A stretch of DNA of 64,000 bases from NCBI GenBank assembly GCA_041751935.1, contig JBGSIA010000096.1, forward strand, positions 1-64,000. Direction: 5' to 3'. The stretch comes from JBBSJZ01 sp041751935. GTDB taxonomy: Bacteria > Planctomycetota > Planctomycetia > Pirellulales > Pirellulaceae. Both the position numbers and the translations under genes were made by a program. Below the pieces are notes generated by a model, which did no database searches, was not told where the DNA came from, and saw nothing but the letters and a program-made list of their open reading frames with translations. Positions within the stretch are counted from its first letter, which is position 1; each line of letters starts with the position of its first letter. Shown here in pieces: positions 33,039 through 41,980 of this stretch.

Positions 33039-35488
33039 TGGTTAAACAGGAACTCTTTGGAGTTGATGAGTGACCAGACGAGATCCTCATACGCTTCACG
33101 GGAATGTTGTTTTTCGCTCAAGTAAGTCAGCGCAGACTTCAATTCGTTGTCGGTTGCGGTACGACTCAGCGCAACATGATACAGCTCGCGAATTTTTTCT
33201 TCCTGTGGGCGAGTGGTGTCGGCTAATAACTTGGCAGCACGTCCGGTGTCTGATGACAGTTTTTTTTGCATGTCTTCGGAATTCAGCAAATGCAAACTTT
33301 GCGCGAGGTTTGCGTCCTGACTGCGTTCGCACTCACAGGCCGTTGACGATGTCGGACGCCCGAATACCTGCAAGAAGTAGGAAGCAAAATTCGTGTCTGG
33401 AAGCGAGATGGCGCTCGTACCGACGGGCATTCCATCAAATACCGTTTGTGATTGTGTGACATGGTCCACAGCATCGAGCAGCACTTCCGCTGGCAACCGC
33501 TTTGCATAAAACCGGGAATAGCTGCGCCGATCGGCAAGATTGTTTTCCAGCGGTTCACTCGATAATTGGTAGGTCTTGGACAACACAATCAAGCGGATCA
33601 ATTGTTTTGTATCAAATCTAGATTCAATAAACGCGGCAGCCAATCCGTCGAGCAATTCAGGATTCGAGGGCGGGTTGGTCACTCGCAAATCGTCTTCGGG
33701 CTCGACGATGCCACGCCCCAAGAAGTGTTTCCAATAGCGATTTACCAGGGCGCGAGCAAAGAACGGATTCGTGGGATCGGTCATCCAATCAGCAAGTTGG
33801 GTGCGCGGGTCCTGATCCGGTGGGATCGCAACGCTCGGGGCATCCAGTCCGGCTGGCGTTAAGGCTTGGCCAGATTTCGGATGAGGCGCCGAGGCACCGC
33901 CGACACGCACAAAGTACAGCGGCTCTGCGGGGTCGCGATCACCTTTCTGCGAAACGGTCGTGAAGAAGGCGGAGAGTCGTGCATAATCCGCTTGGCTCCA
34001 CTTCTCGAACGGATGATGATGGCAACGAGCACACTGAACACGCTGTCCCAGGAAAAGTTGCGCCGCATCCTCGACGCGTTCGTTAATTCCCGTGACGTGT
34101 TGATACCAAGCCACCGGTGGATTACTCGCAACGCTGCCCGATGCCGTGATGATCGCCCGCACAAACTCGTCGTAGGGAACGTTTTGGCGGATGCGATCGC
34201 GAATCCATTGATGAAACGCGACGGTGGCAAACGACAATTCGTTGCCGCGACGACGGTTCCTCAGGATCGTGTTCCATTTGTTCGCGAAATAGTCGGCGTA
34301 ACCTGGGCTTTCCAACAAGCGATCGACCAGCGCTTGTCGCTTCGTAGTCGATGTATCCGATTCAAATTGATGGATCTGGTCGAGAGTTGGCAATCGCCCG
34401 GCGATATCCAGTGACGCTCGGCGCAAAAACGTTGCATCGTCACAGAGAGTCGATACTGGAATATCAAGCGACTTCAACTTCTTGAATACGAACGTATCAA
34501 TCAGGTTGTTAGGCTGCGGCATTTCCACCGGGGGCACCGTTTCGCTTGTCGCTTCGCGTGTAAACGGAATGTCGGCGCGAAATGCTGTTACTTGACCTTG
34601 GTAGCGAGCCATGATTGCTACATCGCCTACCAAATCCTTTAACGTGACCAGTCCGGTTGTCGAAACGTCGGCCATCTCTGGATCATTCGATTGAAATACA
34701 GCAGCGCGAGTCACGTCTTCGCGGGAACCATCAGAAAAGTGAGCGATGGCGCAAAGCTGCTGAGTCGCTGAAGCGAATAACCGTCGTTGACTGGGCAATA
34801 CTTCAATCGAAACGACTTGTGGTGGATTGTCATTGCCGTAAGGTACACCTTGGGCGATCCAACGCCTCAGCATACGGTACTCGTAGCTATCGCTGACCAA
34901 TCGTTGTCCGCCGCCGTGAGGAGTCTGGCCGGTAGCTTTGGTCAACAACAGGCTGTGATCCGGTTGCGAGTGGGACACCCGCCGTGAACGCGATTCGGCG
35001 ACGATGTATTGGTAGTCATTGCGAGGTTCAAAGCCCAATAGAGACAGCTTGAAACCGTTTTGCCCTGCCGCTTTACCGTGACATCCACCGCTATTGCAGC
35101 CGAGTTTAGTAAAGATTGGCACGATGCGACTGGGAAAGCTCAGTGGTGGCTCGTTATCGGTTTCGGAAACCGTCAGTTGCATCTGAGCAACCAATCCATC
35201 CTCGGTTTGCGCTGAAACCGTCACAGCACCATTGGTCAACGGCACGACCAACGCACTGTTGTCAATGTCAATAATCCCTTCCGGCTGCACGCTGTAAGAT
35301 ACGCAATGCGAGACATCCCGCAGGCTATCACCGTCTCGTTGGGAAACCACCAACTGCAGCCGGGCATCCTTGCCTCGAAGTACGATGTCACCTTCAGAAA
35401 GTTCAAATTGTAAAGTCGCACCCGTCAGCGCTTGCGTGCAAGCCACCGTAATCGCCAGCACAACTAGATGGAATCGGAGTGCGAGCAT
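33035..35488 (-). CDS. Planctomycete cytochrome-like protein (PSCyt1, DUF1549, DUF1553)
   Basis: An 817-aa exported protein. After a signal peptide come an Ig-like (BIG2-type) domain (residues 25-110), a PSCyt1 haem-binding segment with C-NSGG-CH (a CX4CH motif) near 133, a second Ig-like region, DUF1549 (LIDTFVFKKLKSLDIPVS to about 500; including CARCHHHP, a CXXCH motif) and DUF1553 (FARALVNRYWKHFLGRG, IVLSKTYQLSS). These families are large in planctomycetes and no biochemical function is settled; the two motifs suggest covalent haem and electron transfer at the cell surface. It overlaps the DUF1501 gene by TGATG. Confidence 0.9.
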   Translation of the reverse strand: MLALRFHLVVLAITVACTQALTGATLQFELSEGDIVLRGKDARLQLVVSQRDGDSLRDVSHCVSYSVQPEGIIDIDNSALVVPLTNGAVTVSAQTEDGLVAQMQLTVSETDNEPPLSFPSRIVPIFTKLGCNSGGCHGKAAGQNGFKLSLLGFEPRNDYQYIVAESRSRRVSHSQPDHSLLLTKATGQTPHGGGQRLVSDSYEYRMLRRWIAQGVPYGNDNPPQVVSIEVLPSQRRLFASATQQLCAIAHFSDGSREDVTRAAVFQSNDPEMADVSTTGLVTLKDLVGDVAIMARYQGQVTAFRADIPFTREATSETVPPVEMPQPNNLIDTFVFKKLKSLDIPVSTLCDDATFLRRASLDIAGRLPTLDQIHQFESDTSTTKRQALVDRLLESPGYADYFANKWNTILRNRRRGNELSFATVAFHQWIRDRIRQNVPYDEFVRAIITASGSVASNPPVAWYQHVTGINERVEDAAQLFLGQRVQCARCHHHPFEKWSQADYARLSAFFTTVSQKGDRDPAEPLYFVRVGGASAPHPKSGQALTPAGLDAPSVAIPPDQDPRTQLADWMTDPTNPFFARALVNRYWKHFLGRGIVEPEDDLRVTNPPSNPELLDGLAAAFIESRFDTKQLIRLIVLSKTYQLSSEPLENNLADRRSYSRFYAKRLPAEVLLDAVDHVTQSQTVFDGMPVGTSAISLPDTNFASYFLQVFGRPTSSTACECERSQDANLAQSLHLLNSEDMQKKLSSDTGRAAKLLADTTRPQEEKIRELYHVALSRTATDNELKSALTYLSEKQHSREAYEDLVWSLINSKEFLFNH

Positions 35489-36831
35489 CAGATCAGCTCC
35501 GCAATCGGCTCGCGATCAACCAAGTACTGCGGTCGACCGGTCGGATCGGGAATCGTGATTGAAGCAGTATCGATACCGAGGTTGTGATACAGAGTGGCGA
35601 CGACTTCCTGCATGTGAACTGGACGCTCGATCGGTTCTTCACCGAGTCGGTTGGTTGCCCCGATGGCTTGCCCGGTCCGCATGCCACCACCGGCAAGGAA
35701 CGCGCAGCTAACGTTGTTCCAGTGATCACGTCCGGCTGATGCATTGATCTTCGGAGTTCGTCCGAATTCGCCCCAGACGACGATGCTGACATCGTCCAGC
35801 ATCCCGCGGGCATCCAAATCATCGATCAGCGCACTGAGGCACTGGTCCAGCTTTCCACCGTGATCGCGTACAAGATCGAAGTTCTGACCGTGGCTATCCC
35901 ATCGTCCGTAGCTCAAGCTAACGACTCTCGCACCCGCTTCGATCAAGCGGCGAGCGATTAGAAGCTGGTCGTTGCAAGTGGGGGCTCCGTCATATTGGTA
36001 TCGATACGGCTTACCATCACCGTAACGCTCAACCGTTTTGGGATCTTCTTTGCTGAGGTCAAGGGCATCGATCAATTTGCTACTGGTGAGAACATCGAGC
36101 GCACGTTGGCCGAATGCATCCATACCTTCCATCGCACCGGTCACATCAATATCGCGTCGCATCGTATCCATCTGTGCGAGCAACCTGCGTCGATCGCTCA
36201 ATCGATCCAAAGTGATCCCATTGAGGGTCATGTTTTTCATACCAGGCCCATCCGGTTTGAAGGGCGCGAAAGCTGAACCCAGGAATCCAGGCGATCCACT
36301 GTCGGACCAGGGCAGGTGCGAGGTTGGGCTGCACAAACCAATGTTCGGAGGAACCGAGGCATCGACAGGCCCGAACAGTTTTGCGACGGCGGCACCGATC
36401 GCCGGTCGACCACCAACACTCTTCAAATCATTGGGCGCCCATCCACTCAAGCACTGCACCGCATCGTGTCCGCCGCTACATCCGACTACACTGCGAATGA
36501 TCGCGGCCTTGTCCATCAATCCAGCCAACTTGGGAAAGACTTCACAGATCTCGATACCCGGAACATTGGTTTTGATCGGCTTGAACTCACCACGTATTTC
36601 GCTGGGCGCTTCGGTCTTGATTTCCCACATATCTTGGTGCGGAGGGCCACCAGCGAGAAAAATGTTGATCACGGACTTTTGTGAATTCGTCGTACCGGAT
36701 GCTGCCTCAGCACGCATCAAATCGGCCAGCGAAAATCCGCCGACACCAAAAGATAAGCCTCCAATTTTCAAGAAGCTGCGTCTTGAAACACCATCACAAA
36801 AGCGGCTTTTGGATCCAACGATCGACAACAT
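35488..36831 (-). CDS. Tat-exported DUF1501 protein
   Basis: A 447-aa protein starting MLSIVGSKSRFCDGVSRRSF; the RRSFLKIGG twin-arginine motif at residues 18-26 indicates folded export. DUF1501 is clear: NIFLAGGPPHQDMWEIK near 63, SVVGCSGGHDAVQ near 114, SLSYGRWDSHGQNFD near 300 and IVVWGEFGRTPK near 340. The family belongs to the alkaline-phosphatase/sulfatase-like superfamily and normally sits beside DUF1549/DUF1553 proteins, as here. It is the first gene of the three-gene operon. Its TGA stop overlaps the ATG of the next gene. Confidence 0.92.
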   Translation of the reverse strand: MLSIVGSKSRFCDGVSRRSFLKIGGLSFGVGGFSLADLMRAEAASGTTNSQKSVINIFLAGGPPHQDMWEIKTEAPSEIRGEFKPIKTNVPGIEICEVFPKLAGLMDKAAIIRSVVGCSGGHDAVQCLSGWAPNDLKSVGGRPAIGAAVAKLFGPVDASVPPNIGLCSPTSHLPWSDSGSPGFLGSAFAPFKPDGPGMKNMTLNGITLDRLSDRRRLLAQMDTMRRDIDVTGAMEGMDAFGQRALDVLTSSKLIDALDLSKEDPKTVERYGDGKPYRYQYDGAPTCNDQLLIARRLIEAGARVVSLSYGRWDSHGQNFDLVRDHGGKLDQCLSALIDDLDARGMLDDVSIVVWGEFGRTPKINASAGRDHWNNVSCAFLAGGGMRTGQAIGATNRLGEEPIERPVHMQEVVATLYHNLGIDTASITIPDPTGRPQYLVDREPIAELI

Positions 36832-37112
36832 GGTTGCCTCGCGTAGCAAAGGAGGGAGGTAGGCGGCGGGATTGACGGTTTGGCGGGTTACCTATCGGCC
36901 GGCCCAAACCAGCACGATTAACCTGGCTATTTCTGAGTCGTGGTTCGGCTGACGTCACCAATGATCATAGCTGATCTGCACTGTGAAAAGCAACCTTTGG
37001 GGTTATGGCCCCAGGGGCATCACTTGCGAAGGGAATAAAGGTTCGAAGTTCCATCGACCGGGGACTATGGCCTGCCGATTTTCAAGCTGCAGCTGACTTG
37101 TCGTGCGGCTGA

Positions 37113-37658
37113 CTAGCCGCGGGTGACCATGACCTCGATCAGGGCACGGCAGAAATCCGGCAGGTCGTCGGGTTTGCGGCTGGTGACATGATTGCGGTCG
37201 ACGACCACGCTTTGATCGAGATACGTCGCTCCCGCATTGACTAGGTCGTCCTTGATGCCCGGCGATCCGGTGACGGTCGCACCGCGATAGACGCCGGCGC
37301 TGATGGGAATCCAGCCACCGTGACAGATTGCTGCAATCGGTTTCGAAGCATCATTGAACGCGCGGACGATATCGAGCACCTTGGGGTCTCGACGCAATTT
37401 GTCAGGCATGAAGCCACCGGGAACGAGCAACGCGTCAAATCCTGCCGACTGGGCGTCGCGGATTGCGATGTCGGAGGCACATGGGTAGCCGTTCTTTCCC
37501 GTGTAGTTTTGGTTCGCTTCAGGACCAGCGACGACGACCTCGCAACCGGCTTCGATCAGCCGGTACTTGGGGTACCAAAGCTCCAGGTCTTCGTAGACAT
37601 CGCCGGTGAAGGCCAGCACCCGTTGACCGTAGAGCGGCAAATTGGCTTTCGGATTCAT
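37113..37658 (-). CDS. DJ-1/PfpI family protein
   Basis: A 181-aa cytoplasmic protein with the class I glutamine amidotransferase-like fold. The nucleophile elbow AAICHGGWIPIS supplies the reactive Cys, with the expected acid upstream in FTGDVYEDLELWYP. Members act as deglycases, proteases or stress-response proteins. The start lies three bases after the stop of the PII gene, so the two are co-transcribed and probably coupled. That pairing is unusual and leaves the role of the protein open. Confidence 0.9.
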   Translation of the reverse strand: MNPKANLPLYGQRVLAFTGDVYEDLELWYPKYRLIEAGCEVVVAGPEANQNYTGKNGYPCASDIAIRDAQSAGFDALLVPGGFMPDKLRRDPKVLDIVRAFNDASKPIAAICHGGWIPISAGVYRGATVTGSPGIKDDLVNAGATYLDQSVVVDRNHVTSRKPDDLPDFCRALIEVMVTRG

Positions 37659-37661
37659 TAC

Positions 37662-38009
37662 TCAGATTGCCTCGCTGCCACGTTCGCCCGTACGAATGCG
37701 GATACAATCGTCCATGGGGAGCACGAATATTTTGCCATCACCGATTTCACCACTTTCACCGCTGCGGCCACCTTCAAGGATGGCGTCGATTGTGGGTTGC
37801 ACAAACTGTTCATTGACAGCAATTTGCAATTGCACTTTGCGCAGCAAATTAACCCCGAATTCGTGTCCCCGATGGACGCCGGTTTGACCTTTCTGGCGTC
37901 CGAAGCCTTGGCAATCCATAACGGTTAGGCGGAAAACCTCGACCTGCGTGAGCGCTTCCTTGACAGCTTCCAACTTCGCGGGCTGGATAATTGCAATGAT
38001 TAACTTCAC
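37662..38009 (-). CDS. PII nitrogen regulatory protein lacking the uridylylated tyrosine
   Basis: A 115-aa trimeric signal protein (MKLIIAIIQPAKLEAVKE). The core and ATP-binding C-terminus (GDGKIFVLPMDDCIRIRTGE) are standard. In the T-loop, GFGRQKGQTGVHRGHEFGVN, residue 51 is Phe in place of the usual Tyr and residue 46 is His in place of Tyr, so UTase modification of Tyr51 cannot occur. Lys58 for 2-oxoglutarate is kept. No amtB, glnA or glnD is near. It is the first gene of a pair with PfpI; the divergent neighbour is a DoxX gene. Position-based numbering follows E. coli GlnB by eye. Confidence 0.92.
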   Translation of the reverse strand: MKLIIAIIQPAKLEAVKEALTQVEVFRLTVMDCQGFGRQKGQTGVHRGHEFGVNLLRKVQLQIAVNEQFVQPTIDAILEGGRSGESGEIGDGKIFVLPMDDCIRIRTGERGSEAI

Positions 38010-38345
38010 AGTCGTTCGGTTTCCACAATGAGAGAGAGTTCGAATTGGGTGCTGGCAGTGGAGATATGTTAAGCGGGTTTCGGCGAGCTAGCTACCAAGG
38101 TACGCCCGAACGAGTTTACGGAAGCTAAAAATCCAGCATCAAAACTGCTTGGCGAGTGCCGTATCGTCTGCCATAATGCTTGATCCACCGGTGCCGTGGC
38201 GGACGGTCGTGCTAGAGAACGATTTCTCTCGCCTTGCTTGGCACAATGTTCTATTTGAGACAATGTTCCCTGAAATTTGATCTGTCCTTTTCGGTGCTGA
38301 TCACTTCGCCAGCCCCGGCCGCCTGTTCTTCGGAGCCCCGAATTC
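38010..38345. other. Divergent intergenic region between PII and DoxX genes
   Basis: About 340 bases without a supported gene. Promoters for both flanking genes must lie here; one candidate is given separately. Nothing else was recognised. Confidence 0.4.
38149..38177 (+). promoter_or_regulatory. Candidate sigma-70-like promoter for the DoxX operon
   Basis: TTGGCG (38149-38154), a 17-base spacer and CATAAT (38172-38177). Spacing is ideal and both boxes match four of six consensus bases. It would give a leader of about 160 bases, which is long; support is weak. Confidence 0.25.
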
Positions 38346-39290
38346 GTGCTTAAATTGTTGTTTGCCCCGCTGCGGCTACTAGTTGGCTGGGGGGTATCGC
38401 CCCGGCTCTTAGGTCCAATGGCGATTGGGATGCTAGTTCTTTTGCGACTATCCATTGGCTGGCACTTCTACAGTGAGGGCGTGGACAAGTATCGCGCTAG
38501 TAACTGGGACGCTGGTCCCTTTTTCGCCAATGCCAAAGGCCCGTTTGCTGATCACTATCGCGGTCTCGTTTGGGACTGGGACGGCGAACTTCGCTTGGAC
38601 AAGGAGGGAACGATGCAGTGGTGGGCCGTGTATCGCGACCGCATCAGTGAATACTACGGGTTTGACCAGCGGCAACAGCAACAAGCCCAAGTCAACTATG
38701 CCAAGGCCGTTGAACAATTTGATTGGGTCGTCTTGGAAAACGCTTTGGAATTAGAGGAATATCAGCTTGGACGCCAGCGTATGGAGGAACTTGATCGCGA
38801 TCCAATGCGTAATGAAGTATCCAGTTTGGGTGGCCAGCGAGATACGATTCGTCGCGAATGGACAGCGAAAATCACGCCGACATTGAACCAACTCAACACG
38901 ATTTGGGAGAACTACGAGAGTTCCCAAAACATGATTGCGACGCGTAAGCAGTCCGAGCGTCATCCACCGTTTGAATTGGGGCGACCTCGTAACGCTCCCA
39001 TGGACACGACGGTGATTAACAAGATCGTCCCGTATTTTGATATGGCGATTGGTATTTGTTTGCTGCTTGGATTGTTTACACCAGTTGCGGCTTTGGCGGC
39101 AGCCGGATTTTTGGCATCGGTTTTTCTCAGCCAATATCCGCCGACGACTGGGCCGACGTCGAGCAATTACCAGTTGATCGAGTGCATGTCGTGTTTCGTG
39201 CTTGCCAGTACCGGGGCCGGACGATTTGCTGGTCTCGACTTTTTCTTTCACTTAATTGTTCGCCGCATTTGGGCACCGAGTGCCGATTAG
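38346..39290 (+). CDS. DoxX-family membrane protein with a large soluble insert
   Basis: A 314-aa protein beginning at GTG 38346 (MLKLLFAPLR). Membrane helices are at about 24-42 (MAIGMLVLLRLSIGWHFYS) and, after a gap of nearly 190 residues, near 229-290 (IAICLLLGLFTPVAAL type and later helices). The first helix carries the RLSIGWHFYSEGVDKY signature of DoxX. The charged, Gln-rich insert (residues 50-225) should lie outside the membrane and is not part of the usual DoxX core. The oxidoreductase gene follows after ten bases, and a crotonase after that. Confidence 0.75.
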   Translation: MLKLLFAPLRLLVGWGVSPRLLGPMAIGMLVLLRLSIGWHFYSEGVDKYRASNWDAGPFFANAKGPFADHYRGLVWDWDGELRLDKEGTMQWWAVYRDRISEYYGFDQRQQQQAQVNYAKAVEQFDWVVLENALELEEYQLGRQRMEELDRDPMRNEVSSLGGQRDTIRREWTAKITPTLNQLNTIWENYESSQNMIATRKQSERHPPFELGRPRNAPMDTTVINKIVPYFDMAIGICLLLGLFTPVAALAAAGFLASVFLSQYPPTTGPTSSNYQLIECMSCFVLASTGAGRFAGLDFFFHLIVRRIWAPSAD

Positions 39291-39300
39291 GAATAAACCC

Positions 39301-41130
39301 ATGGTAGATAAACTTTCCAAAGAACAACGCGATGTTGGCGAGAGCAATTACTACTCCGCCGTTGGCAGCTACTACGACATCAACCGACGCGACTTTTTGC
39401 GAGGCATTGTCGCCACGGGAGCCGTCAGTGGTGCGGGTCTGGGTGCAGCCTATTTTGGCTACGCCAAGATCAATGATCCGGTGCGGATTGCGATCATCGG
39501 CACCGGCGATGAAGGCAACGTGCTCATCGGTGGCTGCAACCCTGACTACGTCCAGGTCAAAGCGATCTGTGACATTCGCCCCTTCAGCGAATTTCGTGCG
39601 TTTCACGGTGACTGGTCGAGTCCTTCGGCGCTGGGCCGTCGGCCGGGTTTGATCAATGTCGCCGGATATAAGAACGAAGCCGAAGCACGCAAGCAGGTGA
39701 AGGTTTATGGCGCCAACAACGGCGGTATCATGGCCTGTTTGGATGATCCCGATATTGAAGCGGTGATCATTGCGTTGCCGTTGTGGCTGCACGCCGCCGT
39801 CGCTGCTCAGGCGATGAAGCGAGGCTTGCATGTGCTGACAGAAAAGTTGATGGCACACAACGTTGCCCAGTGCAAAGTGATGTCGCGACTGGCGGCCTCG
39901 GGACAAGATAAAGCCGGCAATCCACTCCATTTGGCGACCGGGCACCAACGGCACTACAACGTCAAGTACGATAACGCCGTGAATCTGATTCGCTGGGGTC
40001 TGTTGGGCCAGTTGCACCATATTCGCGCCCAGTGGCATCGAGGCAATCTGCCGGGTGCGGATTCTTGGTCGATGCCGATCCCTGGCGGTGAAAAGATTGC
40101 CGGTGAAAAGAAGTTATTCGATCGCATTGTCAAGGACATCGAGCACCGCGAAAAAGCGCTTGCTGCCGCGACCGACCCGAAAGAGGTCGCGCGGCTAAAG
40201 ATGGAATTGGAACAGTGGAAGGCTTGGGATTCGGACAAGAATGTGGACCCGAAGAAGTTCGGCTACCAAGATTTCTCTGCCGGTGACCGCGTATTCACGG
40301 CGATGGAAGAATTGCATCGTTGGCGATTGTTCGACCGCACCGGCGCGGGGCTGATGGCGGAATTGGGCAGTCACCAACTGGACGCGATTAGCATCTTCCT
40401 TTCGTCGCTGAGAAATGACGGCAAAAAAGTGCATCCGCTTAGTGTGCATGCCGTCGGCGGTCGACACATCATGCCGATGGATCGTGAAGTCGAAGACCAT
40501 GTGTATTGTATGTTCGAGTTCCCCGGCCCCGAGTACTCCGCGACGTTCGATGTCGGCTACTACGATCGCGTGGAAAAGTACCCCAACGGTCCTGTTCCTG
40601 GTTACGATACCGATCCCAACAAGAAGGTCGTAGCAACCTATTCGTCGATCAATGGCAACGGCTTCGGCGGCTGGGGCGAGGTCGTGATGGGAAGCAAAGG
40701 CACGCTGATTCTTGACAGCGAAACGGACGTGCTGCTTTATCGTGATAGCGATACCAGTAGCAAAGTCGGTGTTGCTAAGAAGGAGGGCGGTTACGCGCTG
40801 GATACCAGTGCCAGCGGTGACTTTGCTGCACCAATCGCCAAGGCTGCCGATGCTGGACCAGTCAGTCGTGGATACCGTGAAGAGATTGAGCACTGGGCTT
40901 ACTGTATCCGTAACCCCGACAAGGAAAACACTCCTCGTTGCTATCCTGCCGTTGCCATGGGCGATGCGGTGATTGCGTTGACGGCGAACTTGGCATTGAA
41001 GCAATCCGCTTCCGGCAAGGGCGGTTACATCAAGTACGAGGAGTCGTGGTTCGATATCGATAACGACGAGACACCCGACGGTAGCGATATCAAACGCGAG
41101 ACCGAGTATATGGATAAACCGGTCGACTGA
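39301..41130 (+). CDS. Tat-exported Gfo/Idh/MocA family oxidoreductase
   Basis: A 609-aa protein starting MVDKLSKEQRDVG, with AGGAA seven bases before. A twin-arginine export signal (NRRDFLRGIVATGAVSG, near 29-45) precedes the Rossmann domain (IAIIGTGDEGN) and the Gfo/Idh/MocA motif EKLMAHNVAQCK near 180. The C-terminal alpha/beta domain follows and is longer than in typical 350-400-aa relatives, with an insert around residues 270-330 (EKKLFDRIVKDIEHREKAL). Such exported members probably act on periplasmic sugars, but cofactor and substrate are unproven. It is translated in the middle of a three-gene run. Confidence 0.88.
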   Translation: MVDKLSKEQRDVGESNYYSAVGSYYDINRRDFLRGIVATGAVSGAGLGAAYFGYAKINDPVRIAIIGTGDEGNVLIGGCNPDYVQVKAICDIRPFSEFRAFHGDWSSPSALGRRPGLINVAGYKNEAEARKQVKVYGANNGGIMACLDDPDIEAVIIALPLWLHAAVAAQAMKRGLHVLTEKLMAHNVAQCKVMSRLAASGQDKAGNPLHLATGHQRHYNVKYDNAVNLIRWGLLGQLHHIRAQWHRGNLPGADSWSMPIPGGEKIAGEKKLFDRIVKDIEHREKALAAATDPKEVARLKMELEQWKAWDSDKNVDPKKFGYQDFSAGDRVFTAMEELHRWRLFDRTGAGLMAELGSHQLDAISIFLSSLRNDGKKVHPLSVHAVGGRHIMPMDREVEDHVYCMFEFPGPEYSATFDVGYYDRVEKYPNGPVPGYDTDPNKKVVATYSSINGNGFGGWGEVVMGSKGTLILDSETDVLLYRDSDTSSKVGVAKKEGGYALDTSASGDFAAPIAKAADAGPVSRGYREEIEHWAYCIRNPDKENTPRCYPAVAMGDAVIALTANLALKQSASGKGGYIKYEESWFDIDNDETPDGSDIKRETEYMDKPVD

Positions 41131-41137
41131 GCGCCTC

Positions 41138-41923
41138 ATGCAGCACGTTGATGTGAAGGTACATGATTGCGTGGCGACGATCATGATGGATCGTCCCCGC
41201 AAACGAAACGCGCTCAACCCGATGTTAATCGAGGAGTTGATGCTTGCATTTTCTGACGTACATCAAGAGAAACGAGTTCGAGGTGTGATTCTCACCGGCG
41301 GCGGCCAGCATTTCTGTAGCGGTATGGATTTGTCGACGTTTAGTGAAATCGCGGCCTTGCCCGCGGCCGATGCGATGATCCAATGGCTGGAACATTGGCG
41401 TCGATTGACCGAACTCTACGAGATTATGCTGCGATTCCCCAAACCGATCGTTGCGGCCATTGATGGCGCCGCCATTGGCTCAGGGCTCGGATTGGCCATG
41501 GCCAGCGATTTCATCATCGCTTCTCAGTCCGCCGTCCTGGCTGCCGACGCGGTCCGCCGCGGTTTGGTTGGAGGCGCAACGGCTGCGTTAGTGAATTTCC
41601 GGCTCGGTGGCGCAATCGCTGCGAGGATGTTGCTAGCGGGCGAAAACTTTAATGCTGAGCAACTGCATCGAGTCGGTGGATGCTACAGCGTTGTTAGCTC
41701 AGATCAGATCTGGGTCGTAGCCCGTGAACTGGTGCGAAAGTGCGCCGCAGGATCACCCGAAGCGATCGCGGCGACCAAGCGAGTACTCAACGAAGGCATC
41801 GGTGAGCAGTTATTGACCCAACTTTCTGCTGGGGCCGCAGGCAGCGCCACGGTCTGTAGTACAGAATCAGCCACCGAAGGTGTTCGTGCTTTTCTTGAAA
41901 AACGCGAACCCGTTTGGCCGTAG
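41138..41923 (+). CDS. Enoyl-CoA hydratase/isomerase (crotonase) family protein
   Basis: A 261-aa protein with the crotonase fold: RNALNPMLIEELMLAF near 24, the oxyanion segments QHFCSGMDL near 66 and IDGAAIGSGLGLAMASDF near 111. The two glutamates that act in hydratases are not in place: the usual CELA is GLGLA and the usual FGQPEI stretch reads LAADAVRR. It may therefore be an isomerase, a thioesterase-like variant or a protein with another acyl-CoA role. It follows the oxidoreductase gene by seven bases. Downstream lies a tandem repeat and the convergent zwf gene. Confidence 0.85.
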   Translation: MQHVDVKVHDCVATIMMDRPRKRNALNPMLIEELMLAFSDVHQEKRVRGVILTGGGQHFCSGMDLSTFSEIAALPAADAMIQWLEHWRRLTELYEIMLRFPKPIVAAIDGAAIGSGLGLAMASDFIIASQSAVLAADAVRRGLVGGATAALVNFRLGGAIAARMLLAGENFNAEQLHRVGGCYSVVSSDQIWVVARELVRKCAAGSPEAIAATKRVLNEGIGEQLLTQLSAGAAGSATVCSTESATEGVRAFLEKREPVWP

Positions 41924-41932
41924 GCCTACGTT

Positions 41933-41980
41933 ACTCACGGAGCTCGCATTACCGGGACTCACGGTGCTCGCAGTACCGGG
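41933..41980. repeat. Two tandem 24-bp repeats, overlapping the 3' end of zwf
   Basis: The units ACTCACGGAGCTCGCATTACCGGG (shown only by ends: ACTCACGG...ACCGGG, 41933-41956 and 41957-41980) differ at two positions. The second unit encodes the last residues of zwf (PVLRAP) and its stop. They may be a short tandem duplication; hairpin formation is weak. Confidence 0.8.

Noticed and set aside
38069..38455. 128-residue minus-strand open frame upstream of the DoxX gene
   Set aside because: Composition is rich in Ser, Arg and Pro without hydrophobic core, and it overlaps the first helix of DoxX on the other strand.
39127..41217. Two long minus-strand open frames (303 and 340 residues) across the oxidoreductase gene
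   Set aside because: They lie antisense to a clear Tat-exported oxidoreductase and show mirror-codon composition; GC-rich third positions cause such shadows.
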